From CAVPDA01 sp963702495 (GTDB lineage Bacteria; Pseudomonadota; Gammaproteobacteria; Burkholderiales; Rhodocyclaceae), in the NCBI GenBank assembly GCA_963702495.1, contig CAVPDA010000003.1, positions 434,001-498,000 on the forward strand: a stretch of DNA of 64,000 nt, given 5' to 3'. This document shows, piece after piece, positions 9,425 through 17,844 of this stretch. The translations under genes and the position numbers were made by a program. How positions within the stretch are numbered: the first letter of the stretch is position 1; each line of letters starts with the position of its first letter. A model generated the notes under the pieces. It ran no database searches and was not told where the DNA came from. It saw only the letters and a list, made by a program, of their open reading frames with translations.

Positions 9425-9810
9425 TGGAACCCCCCTTTGCCGTTTTTCGATTCACCGCCTTCGGGCGCATACTCTCGCATAGCACCCAAGAGCTGCATAG
9501 CGTCACCTAACGGAAGAACGGACCGGGGAGTTTAGGGCCACATCCGAGCCCGATCACATTGCACCGAACTCGGGTTAGCCCGGAGGACGGATCGAAACGG
9601 GCCGCGCGCTCGCGCAAGTTTGCCGGGCTCGGCCGGGGAGACTCTGGAGCCGCATTCGCCGTTCCCATTGGCAGGAGAACCGCCCATCGATGCGTCGGCG
9701 AGCGGGGGGGTTCATAATGCCGGGGCACATTGCTGACGATCCCTGGCGCGCTGCCTGCGTCACCATCACTTCTCTGATGGGTCGTCCAGCCGACATCCAC
9801 ACCGACATCC
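9425..9810. other. Intergenic region between divergent genes, no gene seen
   Basis: About 386 bases between the start of the Crp/Fnr gene and the start of the next plus-strand gene. It should hold both promoters. I see no convincing coding frame, tRNA or Crp-type palindrome. The minus-strand open frame across it has shadow-like composition. Confidence 0.4.
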
Positions 9811-10479
9811 ATGATCGAGATCCTTCATACCAGCGCACTGATCGACCCGGGCTACCTCCTGGCTGGCGCGGCCTCCGCCCTGCTCAGCGCCATCATGCTG
9901 CTCGCGGCCTTCCAGGCCCTGTTTCGCGGTCGCCTGCTTCTCTTCTCCGCGCGCATGGCGGTGGGGGCGGCGATGCTGGCGGCCGGAGTTGCCGTGTGGG
10001 CCCTGGCCTTCGGCATCCAGGGCTACCGCGCCCTGACGCGGGAGGAGGTCGCGGCGCGAATTTCCATCACGCCTCTGGCACCGCAACGCTTCGAGGCGCG
10101 GGTTACGCTGGCCGATGGCAGGCAGGAGCGGTTCGATTTGGCCGGTGATGAAGTCTACGTTGACGCGCAGATCCTGAAGTGGAAACCATCTGCCAACTTG
10201 CTCGGTCTGCACACCGCCTATGAGCTCGATCGCATTGCGGGGCGGTACCGGGATATCGCCCGCGAGCGCGACGGCGTGCGTACCGTTCATTCCCTGGGCT
10301 CGTCCAAAGCCTTCGACCTGTTCGAACTGCGCAGTCGCTATGCGTTCTTGGCACCACTGGTGGACGCCGAGTACGGTTCGGCAACCTTCGTCCCGGCAGC
10401 GCAACCGAAGGAAATCGAGGTTCGAGTCTCCGCCAGTGGCCTCATGGTACGGGAGGTCGCGTCCGACGGCCGACCTTGA
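9811..10479 (+). CDS. Conserved inner-membrane protein of unknown function
   Basis: 222 residues. Two hydrophobic helices (about 16-38 and 48-70, the second AVGAAMLAAGVAVWALAFGI) are followed by a soluble region (about 75-220) rich in beta strands, with DEVYVDAQILKWKPSANLLG in the middle. The architecture is an N-terminal two-helix anchor with a large periplasmic or cytoplasmic domain. Similar proteins are often labelled cation or multidrug efflux related without evidence. No ribosome site is obvious. The gene converges with the VanZ-like gene. Confidence 0.6.
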   Translation: MIEILHTSALIDPGYLLAGAASALLSAIMLLAAFQALFRGRLLLFSARMAVGAAMLAAGVAVWALAFGIQGYRALTREEVAARISITPLAPQRFEARVTLADGRQERFDLAGDEVYVDAQILKWKPSANLLGLHTAYELDRIAGRYRDIARERDGVRTVHSLGSSKAFDLFELRSRYAFLAPLVDAEYGSATFVPAAQPKEIEVRVSASGLMVREVASDGRP

Positions 10480-10556
10480 TCGGGTTGCGCGATCTGATGC
10501 CGCAGTGCACCAATCATCGTAAACCGAAACGCTGCACGCTCTGCCAGGAAGTCACC

Positions 10557-10964
10557 TCAGCGTCGATTGGCGTCAGCGCCCTGGAAAGGGCGTTCCAGGA
10601 AGACGAGCAGATTGGGGAAGGCCGGCAGAGCGCTGATCCACCCGAGCGCGACGCCCACGCAGTCGGCCCCCATGTCCGCCAATTGGAATGAGCGGTAGTC
10701 CGTCAGCGCCTGAGCGAATTCCAGACCGATCCCGAGAATCACAAAACCGACCGCGCACATCAGGCGTACGCCGAGGCCGGCGTAAAGCCAGGAGAACCAC
10801 GCCATCAACGTGGCGTACGCCAGGACGTGGCCGAGCTTGTCGCCGCCGTCCATGGGAAGGCTCGGAGGCGCCGGCGTCAATGAGAAATAGACGACGAGTG
10901 CGATCAGCAGCCAACCCACCGCGCGCCACAGGGAGAAGTATCGTAATGGATGAGTCACGGGCAT
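10557..10964 (-). CDS. VanZ-like family membrane protein
   Basis: 135 residues from ATG 10964 (the frame extends further upstream, but that part has no protein character). It has about four short membrane helices and the family pattern: VYFSLTPAPP near the N terminus, a DKLGHVLAYATLMAW segment with the conserved Lys-x-x-His, a third helix with GLEFAQ, and RSFQLADMGADCVGVALGW with the conserved Asp-x-x-Ala-Asp pattern. The VanZ fold is named after a teicoplanin-resistance protein, but chromosomal members have no established activity. There is no evident operon partner. Confidence 0.8.
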   Translation of the reverse strand: MPVTHPLRYFSLWRAVGWLLIALVVYFSLTPAPPSLPMDGGDKLGHVLAYATLMAWFSWLYAGLGVRLMCAVGFVILGIGLEFAQALTDYRSFQLADMGADCVGVALGWISALPAFPNLLVFLERPFQGADANRR

Positions 10965-11125
10965 CGATTGTCGCGTATCGGACGCGGATGGGGGGCACCC
11001 GCCCGCTTCAATCCCGCGCTGCCTCAGCCTGAGGCACCCTCGATTTTTCACTTGCTCAGCCTTCAGCCGGGGCGGCGCGGACCGTTATATATGCGTTGTC
11101 GAGTGGAGCGGACGGAGGTCATGCC

Positions 11126-11491
11126 ATGAGCGTCGACGGTTCGGGAAGCGAGAAAGTTCGAATGGTTCGGCTCGACCCCTGCTGGCCCGTGCTTCCGGGG
11201 CCGCGCTACCGCGGGGTCGTCTGGGATCATGAGTCCCTCCGGGACGGCACGCTGGTCACCACCAGCGCTGTGGTCGAACTCAAGAACGGACGCATCCTAA
11301 CCCGCTCCGGGTCGGTCTACGCCCTCGGCCGCACCTTCTATTCGGAGCAGCACGCAGCGGAGCAGACCGGCCTGCGCCTCAGCATGGAAGGGACCCAGTC
11401 TCCCCAGGCTCTGCAGGTCATCGATCTCGAGAGCGACGACATCTCGGCGCTCGACACCTTTGCGCACGGGCGCCTGTTCGAAACCCCGTAG
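11126..11491 (+). CDS. Small hypothetical protein
   Basis: 121 residues from ATG 11126, chosen because a strong GGAGGT lies six bases upstream; an earlier in-frame start at 11096 lacks one. The sequence has a compact beta-rich core (LVTTSAVVELKNGRILTRSGSVYALG) and an acidic C-terminal part. No signal peptide or membrane segment is seen. The family is not recognised. It is followed by about 214 bases without a gene before the biotin operon. Confidence 0.5.
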   Translation: MSVDGSGSEKVRMVRLDPCWPVLPGPRYRGVVWDHESLRDGTLVTTSAVVELKNGRILTRSGSVYALGRTFYSEQHAAEQTGLRLSMEGTQSPQALQVIDLESDDISALDTFAHGRLFETP

Positions 11492-11705
11492 CAACCGCCT
11501 CAGCCCCCCCGCGCCCGCCAGCGTCGCGGTCTTCCCACTTCTTGGCGTCCCTGATGGCGCCGCCCCGGCGCGCGCCGTTGTAGGATTCGGCTCCGTCATG
11601 CACGATACGGCCTGCCCGTCGTTTCCGGCGGACGGCAGGTCGGCGCGCTAGCGACCTTGACCGGGACGAACCATTTCACACAAGCCTTGTACGGAGAAAC
11701 GCACC

Positions 11706-12683
11706 ATGAATGAAGCAGACGGCGCATCCGGATCAATCCGCTGGACGCAGGAACAGGTCGAAGCGCTGTTCGATCTGCCATTCGGCGACCTGATCTACCG
11801 CGCGCAGACCGTGCATCGCGAACATTTTGATCCGAACGAAATCCAGACCAGCACCCTACTGTCGATCAAGACCGGCGGGTGTTCCGAAAACTGCGGGTAT
11901 TGTTCCCAATCGGCGCGATTCCCCACCCAGATCGAGCGCGAGGCACTGCTGTCCACCGAATCCGTGCTCGATGCCGCGCGCAAGGCCAGGGACGCCGGCG
12001 CCTCGCGCTTCTGCATGGGCGCCGCCTGGAGAGGCCCCAAGCAGGACGATCTCGAGCGCGTCCTGGAAATGATCAAGGCGGTGCGCGGGCTGGGTCTGGA
12101 AACCTGTGTCACGCTCGGCATGCTCAAGGAGGGACAGGCGGAGCAGCTGCGCGAGGCCGGGCTCGACTACTACAACCACAACCTCGACACCGCCGAGGCG
12201 TACTACGACCAGGTGGTGACCACCCACAGCTACGCCGATCGACTCGGCACCCTGGGCCGGGTCCGCGATGCCGGGATCAAGGTCTGTTGCGGAGGCATCC
12301 TCGGCATGGGCGAAACCCGCGCCGACCGGGCATCGCTGATTGCCCAGCTCGCCAACCTCTCCCCGGCGCCGGAGTCGGTGCCGATCAATCAACTGGTGGC
12401 GATTCCCGGCACGCCGCTGGCCTCCGCCGCAGCGCTCGATCACCTCGAATTCGTGCGCACCGTCGCAGTGGCCCGCATCACCATGCCCACCAGTTACGTG
12501 CGTCTGTCCGCAGGCCGCAGCAGCATGCCCGACGCGGTCCAGGCCTTGTGTTTCCTGGCGGGCGCGAACTCGATCTTCCACGGCGACCGGCTGCTCACCA
12601 CCGGTAATCCGAGCACGTCCGACGATGCGGTCCTGTTCGACAAACTCGGCCTGCGCCCCATGCAGCCCCCGGCCCTGGCTTGA
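11706..12683 (+). CDS. bioB: Biotin synthase
   Basis: 325 residues. Radical-SAM enzyme that inserts sulfur into dethiobiotin, the last step of biotin synthesis. The SAM-cluster motif CSENCGYC is present (Cys59, Cys63, Cys66). The family's YNHNLDT segment, the GGILGMGET region and the NxxxHGDRLLTT end (second cluster arginine region) are all intact. Length is typical. A GGAGA ribosome site precedes the ATG. It is the first gene of bioB-bioA-bioF-bioD-P450. No clear BirA-type operator was found upstream. Confidence 0.97.
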   Translation: MNEADGASGSIRWTQEQVEALFDLPFGDLIYRAQTVHREHFDPNEIQTSTLLSIKTGGCSENCGYCSQSARFPTQIEREALLSTESVLDAARKARDAGASRFCMGAAWRGPKQDDLERVLEMIKAVRGLGLETCVTLGMLKEGQAEQLREAGLDYYNHNLDTAEAYYDQVVTTHSYADRLGTLGRVRDAGIKVCCGGILGMGETRADRASLIAQLANLSPAPESVPINQLVAIPGTPLASAAALDHLEFVRTVAVARITMPTSYVRLSAGRSSMPDAVQALCFLAGANSIFHGDRLLTTGNPSTSDDAVLFDKLGLRPMQPPALA

Positions 12684-12771
12684 GGTTCCCGGTGTCCGGG
12701 CGGATGCGGACCCACGGCGGCGGTACCGGCGCGCTGCGGCACGTCCGAAGCACGCAAGAGGCGGCAGCACG

Positions 12772-14091
12772 ATGACCACCCCTTCCTTGCTCAACCGCTC
12801 GCTCGCAGCCGTGTGGCATCCCTGCACGCAGATGAAGCACCACGAACGGCTGCCCCTGGTGCCGATCGTGCGAGGCGAAGGGCCATGGCTGATCGACGAA
12901 CAGGGCCATCGTCTGCTGGACGGCATCAGCTCGTGGTGGACCAACCTGTTCGGCCACTGCAACCCGCGCATCAACGCCGCCCTCCGCGATCAGCTCGAAA
13001 AGCTGGAGCACGTCATGCTGGCGGGATTCACCCACGAGCCGGTGGTGCAGCTTTCGGAACGCCTTTCGGCGCTCACCGGCCGCCGGCTCGGCCACGCGTT
13101 CTACGCCTCGGACGGCGCCTCGGCCACCGAGATCGCATTGAAGATGAGTGCCCACTGGTGGCGCAACCGCGGACACCCGGAGAAGAACCGCTTCGTCAGC
13201 CTCGCCGGCAGCTATCACGGCGAAACCGTCGGCGCCCTGGCGGTCACCGATGTGCCGATCTTCCGCGATGCCTATGCGCCGCTGGTCCGCGCCGGAGCGG
13301 TGGTACCGAGTCCCGACGCCCGGCTTGCCGAAGCGGGCGAGTCGCCCGCCGATGTCGCCCGCCGCGCCGCAGCCGCCCTCGATGCTCACTTCGAAAGGCA
13401 TCACGCCGCGACTGCCGCCCTGATCGTCGAACCGCTGATCCAGTGCGCCGCGGGCATGGTGATGTACGATCCGGAATACCTTCGGCTCGCCCGCGCCCTG
13501 TGCGACCGTTACCGGGTGCATCTGGTGGCGGACGAGATCGCCGTCGGCTGCGGGCGCACCGGGACCTTCTTCGCCTGCGAACAGGCGGACATCTGGCCCG
13601 ACTTCCTGTGTCTGTCGAAGGGCATCTCCGGCGGCTACCTGCCGCTGTCGCTGGTGCTGTCCACGGACGGGATCTACGACGCCTTCTACGACCAGGACGT
13701 AAGCCGCGGCTTCCTCCATTCCCACTCCTACACCGGCAACCCCCTCGCCTGCCGCGCCGCCCTCGCCTCCCTCGACATCTTCGATCAGGAAGACGTGCTG
13801 GCCGCCAACCGGCTCCGCGCCGCAAGGCTGGCTGAAGCGGCCCGCTCGCGCTTTGCCGATCATCCGTCGGTGCGCCACCTGCGCAGCCGGGGCATGGTCC
13901 TCGCCTTCGACGTCGTAACGGAGAACCCCGAGTTTTCGCGGCGCTATTTCGCCGCCGCGATCGAGCAGGGTGTCCTGCTCAGGCCGATCGGCCGGACGGT
14001 CTATTTCATGCCGCCGTATGTGGTCGGTGACGCGGAGATCGAGCACCTCATCAACGGCGCCGCGGCGGCGCTGGCCTGCGCACTGGACTGA
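12772..14091 (+). CDS. bioA: Adenosylmethionine-8-amino-7-oxononanoate aminotransferase
   Basis: 439 residues from ATG 12772 (the open frame runs much further upstream, inside bioB in another frame). PLP-dependent enzyme converting KAPA to DAPA with SAM as amino donor. It shows the family N terminus VWHPCTQMK, the DGISSWWTNLFGH substrate loop, the cofactor loop FVSLAGSYHGETVG, DEIAVGCGRTGTFFA, and the PLP lysine in LSKGISGGYLPLS (Lys283). C-terminal GRTVYFMPPYV is also characteristic. It lies 88 bases after bioB and is followed after four bases by bioF. Confidence 0.96.
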   Translation: MTTPSLLNRSLAAVWHPCTQMKHHERLPLVPIVRGEGPWLIDEQGHRLLDGISSWWTNLFGHCNPRINAALRDQLEKLEHVMLAGFTHEPVVQLSERLSALTGRRLGHAFYASDGASATEIALKMSAHWWRNRGHPEKNRFVSLAGSYHGETVGALAVTDVPIFRDAYAPLVRAGAVVPSPDARLAEAGESPADVARRAAAALDAHFERHHAATAALIVEPLIQCAAGMVMYDPEYLRLARALCDRYRVHLVADEIAVGCGRTGTFFACEQADIWPDFLCLSKGISGGYLPLSLVLSTDGIYDAFYDQDVSRGFLHSHSYTGNPLACRAALASLDIFDQEDVLAANRLRAARLAEAARSRFADHPSVRHLRSRGMVLAFDVVTENPEFSRRYFAAAIEQGVLLRPIGRTVYFMPPYVVGDAEIEHLINGAAAALACALD

Positions 14092-14095
14092 CCGG

Positions 14096-15259
14096 ATGCT
14101 GATCGACCTGCTGCAGGCGGATCTTGCCGCACTCGACGCCGCGTCCCTGCGCCGGGTCCGTCGCAGCGTCGATACCCCCTGCGGCCCGCAAGTGGTGGTC
14201 GATGGCCGCCCCATGCTCTCCTTCTGCAGCAATGACTACCTCGGTCTCGCGGGCGATCCGGCCCTCGCCGAAGCACTCAAGGCCGGCGCGGCGCGCTGGG
14301 GGGCAGGCGCCGGCGCCTCGCATCTGGTGAGCGGCCACTACACGGCGCACGACGAACTGGAAGCGCGGCTGGCCGCCTTCGTCGGCTGCGAACGTGCGCT
14401 GTACCTGTCCGCGGGCTACCTCGCCAACAGCGGCGCGATACCAGCCATCGTCGGCCGCGGCGACGCCATCTTCTGCGATCGCCTGAACCACGCCTCGCTG
14501 ATCGACGGTGCCCGCCTCTCCGGCGCCGAGCTGCACCGTTACCCCCACGGCGATGTGGCGGCGCTGGAACAGGCGCTTGCATCGAGCCGGAGTCAGCGAA
14601 GGCTGATCGTGAGCGATGCGGTGTTCAGCATGGACGGCGACGTCGCCCCGCTGCCCGAACTGCTGGTGCTGGCCGAGCGCTTCGACGCCTGGCTCATGGT
14701 GGACGATGCCCACGGCTTCGGCGTGCTCGGCCCCCAGGGGCGCGGCACCCTGGCGCACTTCGGCCTCGCCTCCTGGCGACTGATCTACATCGGCACCCTG
14801 GGCAAGGCGGCGGGAGTGGCCGGTGCCTTCATCGCCGGTGATGCGCGGGTCATCGAATGGCTGTTGCAGAAGGCGCGCACCTACATCTTCACCACCGGCG
14901 CGCCGCCGGCACTGGCACACACCGTGATGGCGAGTGTCGATCTCATCGCAGCGGGCGATGCCCGACGGGTCCGCCTGAGCGAAAGGATTGCCCAACTGCG
15001 GGCCGAACTGCGACCCGCGCCCTGGCGGCTGCTAGACTCCGCAACTCCGATCCAGCCGCTCGTCATCGGCGACAACGAGGACACCCTCGCTGCCGCCCGC
15101 GCGTTGTGGGACCAGGGCCTGTGGGTTCCCGCCATCCGCCCGCCCACCGTGCCCCAGGGCAGCGCCCGGCTGCGCATCTCGCTGAGCGCGACCCACACGG
15201 CAGAGGACGTGCAACGACTGACCGAGGCGATCAATCGTCTGCCGCGGAGATTGCCTTGA
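14096..15259 (+). CDS. bioF: 8-amino-7-oxononanoate synthase
   Basis: 387 residues from ATG 14096, four bases after the bioA stop. PLP enzyme that condenses a pimeloyl thioester with alanine to give KAPA. Characteristic segments are SNDYLGLAGDP, a glycine-rich GAGASHLVSGHY, the aspartate motif VDDAHGFGVLG, and the PLP lysine in YIGTLGKAAG (Lys237). Length is standard. Its pimeloyl substrate is normally made by BioC/BioH; neither is in this operon, which bears on the P450 gene downstream. Confidence 0.96.
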   Translation: MLIDLLQADLAALDAASLRRVRRSVDTPCGPQVVVDGRPMLSFCSNDYLGLAGDPALAEALKAGAARWGAGAGASHLVSGHYTAHDELEARLAAFVGCERALYLSAGYLANSGAIPAIVGRGDAIFCDRLNHASLIDGARLSGAELHRYPHGDVAALEQALASSRSQRRLIVSDAVFSMDGDVAPLPELLVLAERFDAWLMVDDAHGFGVLGPQGRGTLAHFGLASWRLIYIGTLGKAAGVAGAFIAGDARVIEWLLQKARTYIFTTGAPPALAHTVMASVDLIAAGDARRVRLSERIAQLRAELRPAPWRLLDSATPIQPLVIGDNEDTLAAARALWDQGLWVPAIRPPTVPQGSARLRISLSATHTAEDVQRLTEAINRLPRRLP

Positions 15260-15957
15260 GCGCCTTCCTTCTCACCGGTACCGACACCGACACCGGCAAG
15301 ACCTTCGTCGCCTGCGCCCTGCTCCATGCGGCTCGTGCCCTTGGTCTGAGCGCCCTCGGCATGAAACCGGTGGCAGCGGGGGCGCGGGAAGTCGACGGCC
15401 AGAACGAGGATGCGGCGCGGTTGCGGGAGGCCGCCAGCTTCGACCCCGGCGCGGCGTTGTGCAATCCCTATTGCCTGAGACAACCCGTCGCACCCCATAT
15501 CGCGGCGCGGGACGAAGGCGTCACGATCGATCCTTCGCGCATTCTGGCGGCGTTCGCCGCGCTGCGAACGAAGGCCGATCTCGTGATCGTCGAAGGCGTG
15601 GGCGGCTTCCGCGTGCCGCTCGGCCCGGCCTATGATACGGCCGATCTCGCGGTCGATCTGGGTCTGCCGGTGGTGCTGGTGGTCGGCATGCGTCTGGGAT
15701 GCATCAACCATGCCCTGCTCACCGCCGAGGCGATCGCCGCCCGCGGGCTGTCGTTCGCCGGCTGGATCGCCAATCGCATCGACCCACACATGCTGCGCTT
15801 CGAAGAAAATCTCGCCGCCCTGGCGCAACGTCTGCCGGCGCCGCTGCTGGGTGTCGTGCCATACTCGGCGGATCAGGATCCCGCCAAGGTTGCCGCCCAT
15901 GTATCGCTCCCCGCCGGCATGCGGCGCCGGGGCACCGGAACCACCGAAGGTCAGTGA
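15256..15957 (+). CDS. bioD: Dethiobiotin synthetase
   Basis: 233 residues starting at TTG 15256, which overlaps the bioF stop by three bases (TTGA), indicating translational coupling. ATP-dependent carboxylation of DAPA to dethiobiotin. The P-loop GTDTDTGKT lies at residues 8-16 with Lys15. Other family elements are KPVAAGA, the substrate loop with EDAARLREAAS, and VEGVGGFRVPLG. The next gene starts at the base directly after its stop codon. Confidence 0.94.
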   Translation: MSAFLLTGTDTDTGKTFVACALLHAARALGLSALGMKPVAAGAREVDGQNEDAARLREAASFDPGAALCNPYCLRQPVAPHIAARDEGVTIDPSRILAAFAALRTKADLVIVEGVGGFRVPLGPAYDTADLAVDLGLPVVLVVGMRLGCINHALLTAEAIAARGLSFAGWIANRIDPHMLRFEENLAALAQRLPAPLLGVVPYSADQDPAKVAAHVSLPAGMRRRGTGTTEGQ

Positions 15958-17214
15958 ATGATCAGCGCCGAGTTCTTGCAGGACCCCTACCCCCACTACC
16001 GCTCGCTGCAGGAGGCGGGAGCGATCCATTGGAGCGAGGAGTTTTTCGGCGGCGCCTGGCTGTTGACCCGCTACGCCGATGTGACGGCCGTGTTGCGCGA
16101 TCCCCGCTTTTCGGTACAGCGGGTGGGCCGCTGGCTGAACAGTTGCGGACCCGGCGCCCGCGAGCAACTCGTCGAGTTCAAGCGCGTCTTTGCCCGGGCC
16201 ATGCTCTTCTTCGACGGCCCTTCGCACGCACGACTGCGCAAGGCGGTCGGCGATGGCTTCAGGCCGTCGATACTGAAGGGCATGGCGCCGCGCATCCAGG
16301 GCATTGTCAACCACCTTCTGGACCGCATCGAGTCGCAGGCCAGCGCCGAATTCATGCAGGACTTCGCACGTCCCCTGCCGGCCCTGGTCATCGCCGACAT
16401 GCTCGACATCGACCCGGCCGACCGCGCCGATTTCATCGCCTGGTCCGACGACATCGCGGCCTTCATCGGCAGTCCGCAGCCCACCCTGGACCTGGCGCTG
16501 CGTGCCCAGTCGAGTTCCATCGCCCTGAGCGATTACTTCCGATCCCTGCTGCCGTTGCGGCGCAACTCTCCCGGCGACGACCTCATCAGCCAGCTGATCC
16601 GCGCCCAGGGCGAAGGTCGGGTGATCACGGAAAAGGAATTGGTGGCGCAATGCGCCATGCTGCTGTTCGCCGGCCACGAAACCACCCGCAATCTGCTGGG
16701 AAACGGCCTCTATTGGCTGCTGCGTCATCGCGACCAATGGACTCGGTTGCGAGACGACCCGCAATTGATGCCCGCCGCGGTCCGGGAGATGCTCCGCTTC
16801 GACAGCCCGATCCAGTACACCGCGCGCCGCGTTTCCGCGGACGTGCAGATGCATGGACGGACGCTGAAACGAGGACAACTGCTGGTCCCCCTGATCGGCG
16901 CCGCGAATCGCGACCCGGCACGCTTTTCCGACCCGGACCGGTTCGACATCGGCCGCGACGAAGGCATGCATTTGTCCTTCGGCCACGGTCCCCATGTGTG
17001 CGTAGGGGCAGCGTTGACCACGATGGAGGCGGACATCGCCTTCAGCACCTTGATGCGCCGGTTGCCCATGCTCGAACTGGCGAGCCCCGTACCTGACTGG
17101 TCGGGCAACCCGGTCTATCGCGGACTGGCTGCGCTGCCCCTGCGCACCAACCGTCGATCGACTGCGTCGCCGCAATCCGCCGCTGGATGCGGATCAGCGC
17201 ACGATCGGTGTTGA
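15958..17214 (+). CDS. Cytochrome P450, BioI-like (CYP107-type)
   Basis: 418 residues, starting at the base after the bioD stop, so almost certainly part of the biotin operon. All P450 elements are intact: the I-helix oxygen-activation motif AGHETT (238-243), the ExxR motif in REMLRF (Glu277 region), ANRDP, and the haem loop FGHGPHVCVG with ligand Cys348. No membrane anchor is seen, as in soluble bacterial P450s. The N-terminal EFLQDPYPHYRSL and C-helix patterns recall Bacillus BioI, which cleaves fatty acyl-ACP to give pimeloyl-ACP. A pimelate-generating role is inferred from position and type. A ~23-residue polar tail at the C terminus is unusual. Confidence 0.88.
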   Translation: MISAEFLQDPYPHYRSLQEAGAIHWSEEFFGGAWLLTRYADVTAVLRDPRFSVQRVGRWLNSCGPGAREQLVEFKRVFARAMLFFDGPSHARLRKAVGDGFRPSILKGMAPRIQGIVNHLLDRIESQASAEFMQDFARPLPALVIADMLDIDPADRADFIAWSDDIAAFIGSPQPTLDLALRAQSSSIALSDYFRSLLPLRRNSPGDDLISQLIRAQGEGRVITEKELVAQCAMLLFAGHETTRNLLGNGLYWLLRHRDQWTRLRDDPQLMPAAVREMLRFDSPIQYTARRVSADVQMHGRTLKRGQLLVPLIGAANRDPARFSDPDRFDIGRDEGMHLSFGHGPHVCVGAALTTMEADIAFSTLMRRLPMLELASPVPDWSGNPVYRGLAALPLRTNRRSTASPQSAAGCGSAHDRC

Positions 17215-17299
17215 GAGATACAGAATGGCGGGCGACATGCGCCGGGGAGATAGCGCCGCTTCCGGCACCTGCAGTTTTCCACGAACGGGGAGGTTCATC

Positions 17300-17797
17300 A
17301 TGGGCTGTGTCGCTCGCGTCCTGGCGGCGCTGAGTCTCGTCCTGGCGGCGGCGTTCGCCCACGCGGCCGGATCCGTCGCCGTGCTCGACTTCGAGCTGAG
17401 GGACTTGACCCTGACCCCCGACACCGCGGAGGAACGGGACAAGGCGGCCAGGCTCGCTCCGCTGCTGCGACAGGCGCTGACCTCAGCAGGGGTGAATGTG
17501 GTTGCGGTGGACCCGAAGCAACATCAGGCGGCGGACAAGGCGTCCGGTTATCTGTTCGACCATGACGATGCCGCAGCGGAACTGGCCCGGTCCGCTGGTG
17601 CGGACTACGTGGCGGTCGGACGCTTGCACAAGCCGTCGCCGCTGTTCTCGTACCTGATGGTGCAGCTGATTCGAAGCGCGGATGCGCGCCGGGTGGGAGA
17701 GTATGTCGTGGAAATCAAGGGGCAGTTCGAGCAAACCGCGACGAAGGGCACGCGCCGGCTCGCCGAGCAGATCCAGCACACCCTACAGCCGAAATAG
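17300..17797 (+). CDS. DUF2380-type periplasmic protein
   Basis: 165 residues from ATG 17300, chosen because GGGGAGG lies about six bases upstream and because the frame then begins with a clean signal peptide (VLAALSLVLAAAFAHAAG). The mature part has VAVLDFELRDLTLTPD, LLRQALTSAGV, GADYVAVGRLHKPSPLFSYL and a C-terminal helix with TRRLAEQI. This pattern matches small exported proteins of the DUF2380/DUF3280 type, which resemble the TolB N-terminal fold. Function is unknown. It lies 85 bases after the P450 gene. Confidence 0.65.
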   Translation: MGCVARVLAALSLVLAAAFAHAAGSVAVLDFELRDLTLTPDTAEERDKAARLAPLLRQALTSAGVNVVAVDPKQHQAADKASGYLFDHDDAAAELARSAGADYVAVGRLHKPSPLFSYLMVQLIRSADARRVGEYVVEIKGQFEQTATKGTRRLAEQIQHTLQPK

Positions 17798-17844
17798 TCG
17801 CCCGCGGCCGGCAGAGCCGGCGCGCAACAGGATACTTCGAGCGA

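Noticed and set aside
9507..9812. A 101-residue minus-strand frame in the intergenic region
   Set aside because: Proline/arginine-rich composition without domain character or a good ribosome site.
11492..11705. A BirA-type operator upstream of bioB
   Set aside because: No convincing TTGTAAAC-like inverted repeat was found; TTGTAG and CTTGTAC fragments are too weak.
14881..17175. A 764-residue open frame on the minus strand over bioF, bioD and the P450
   Set aside because: Arginine/glutamine/histidine-rich shadow of GC-rich genes; the plus-strand genes have clear family motifs.
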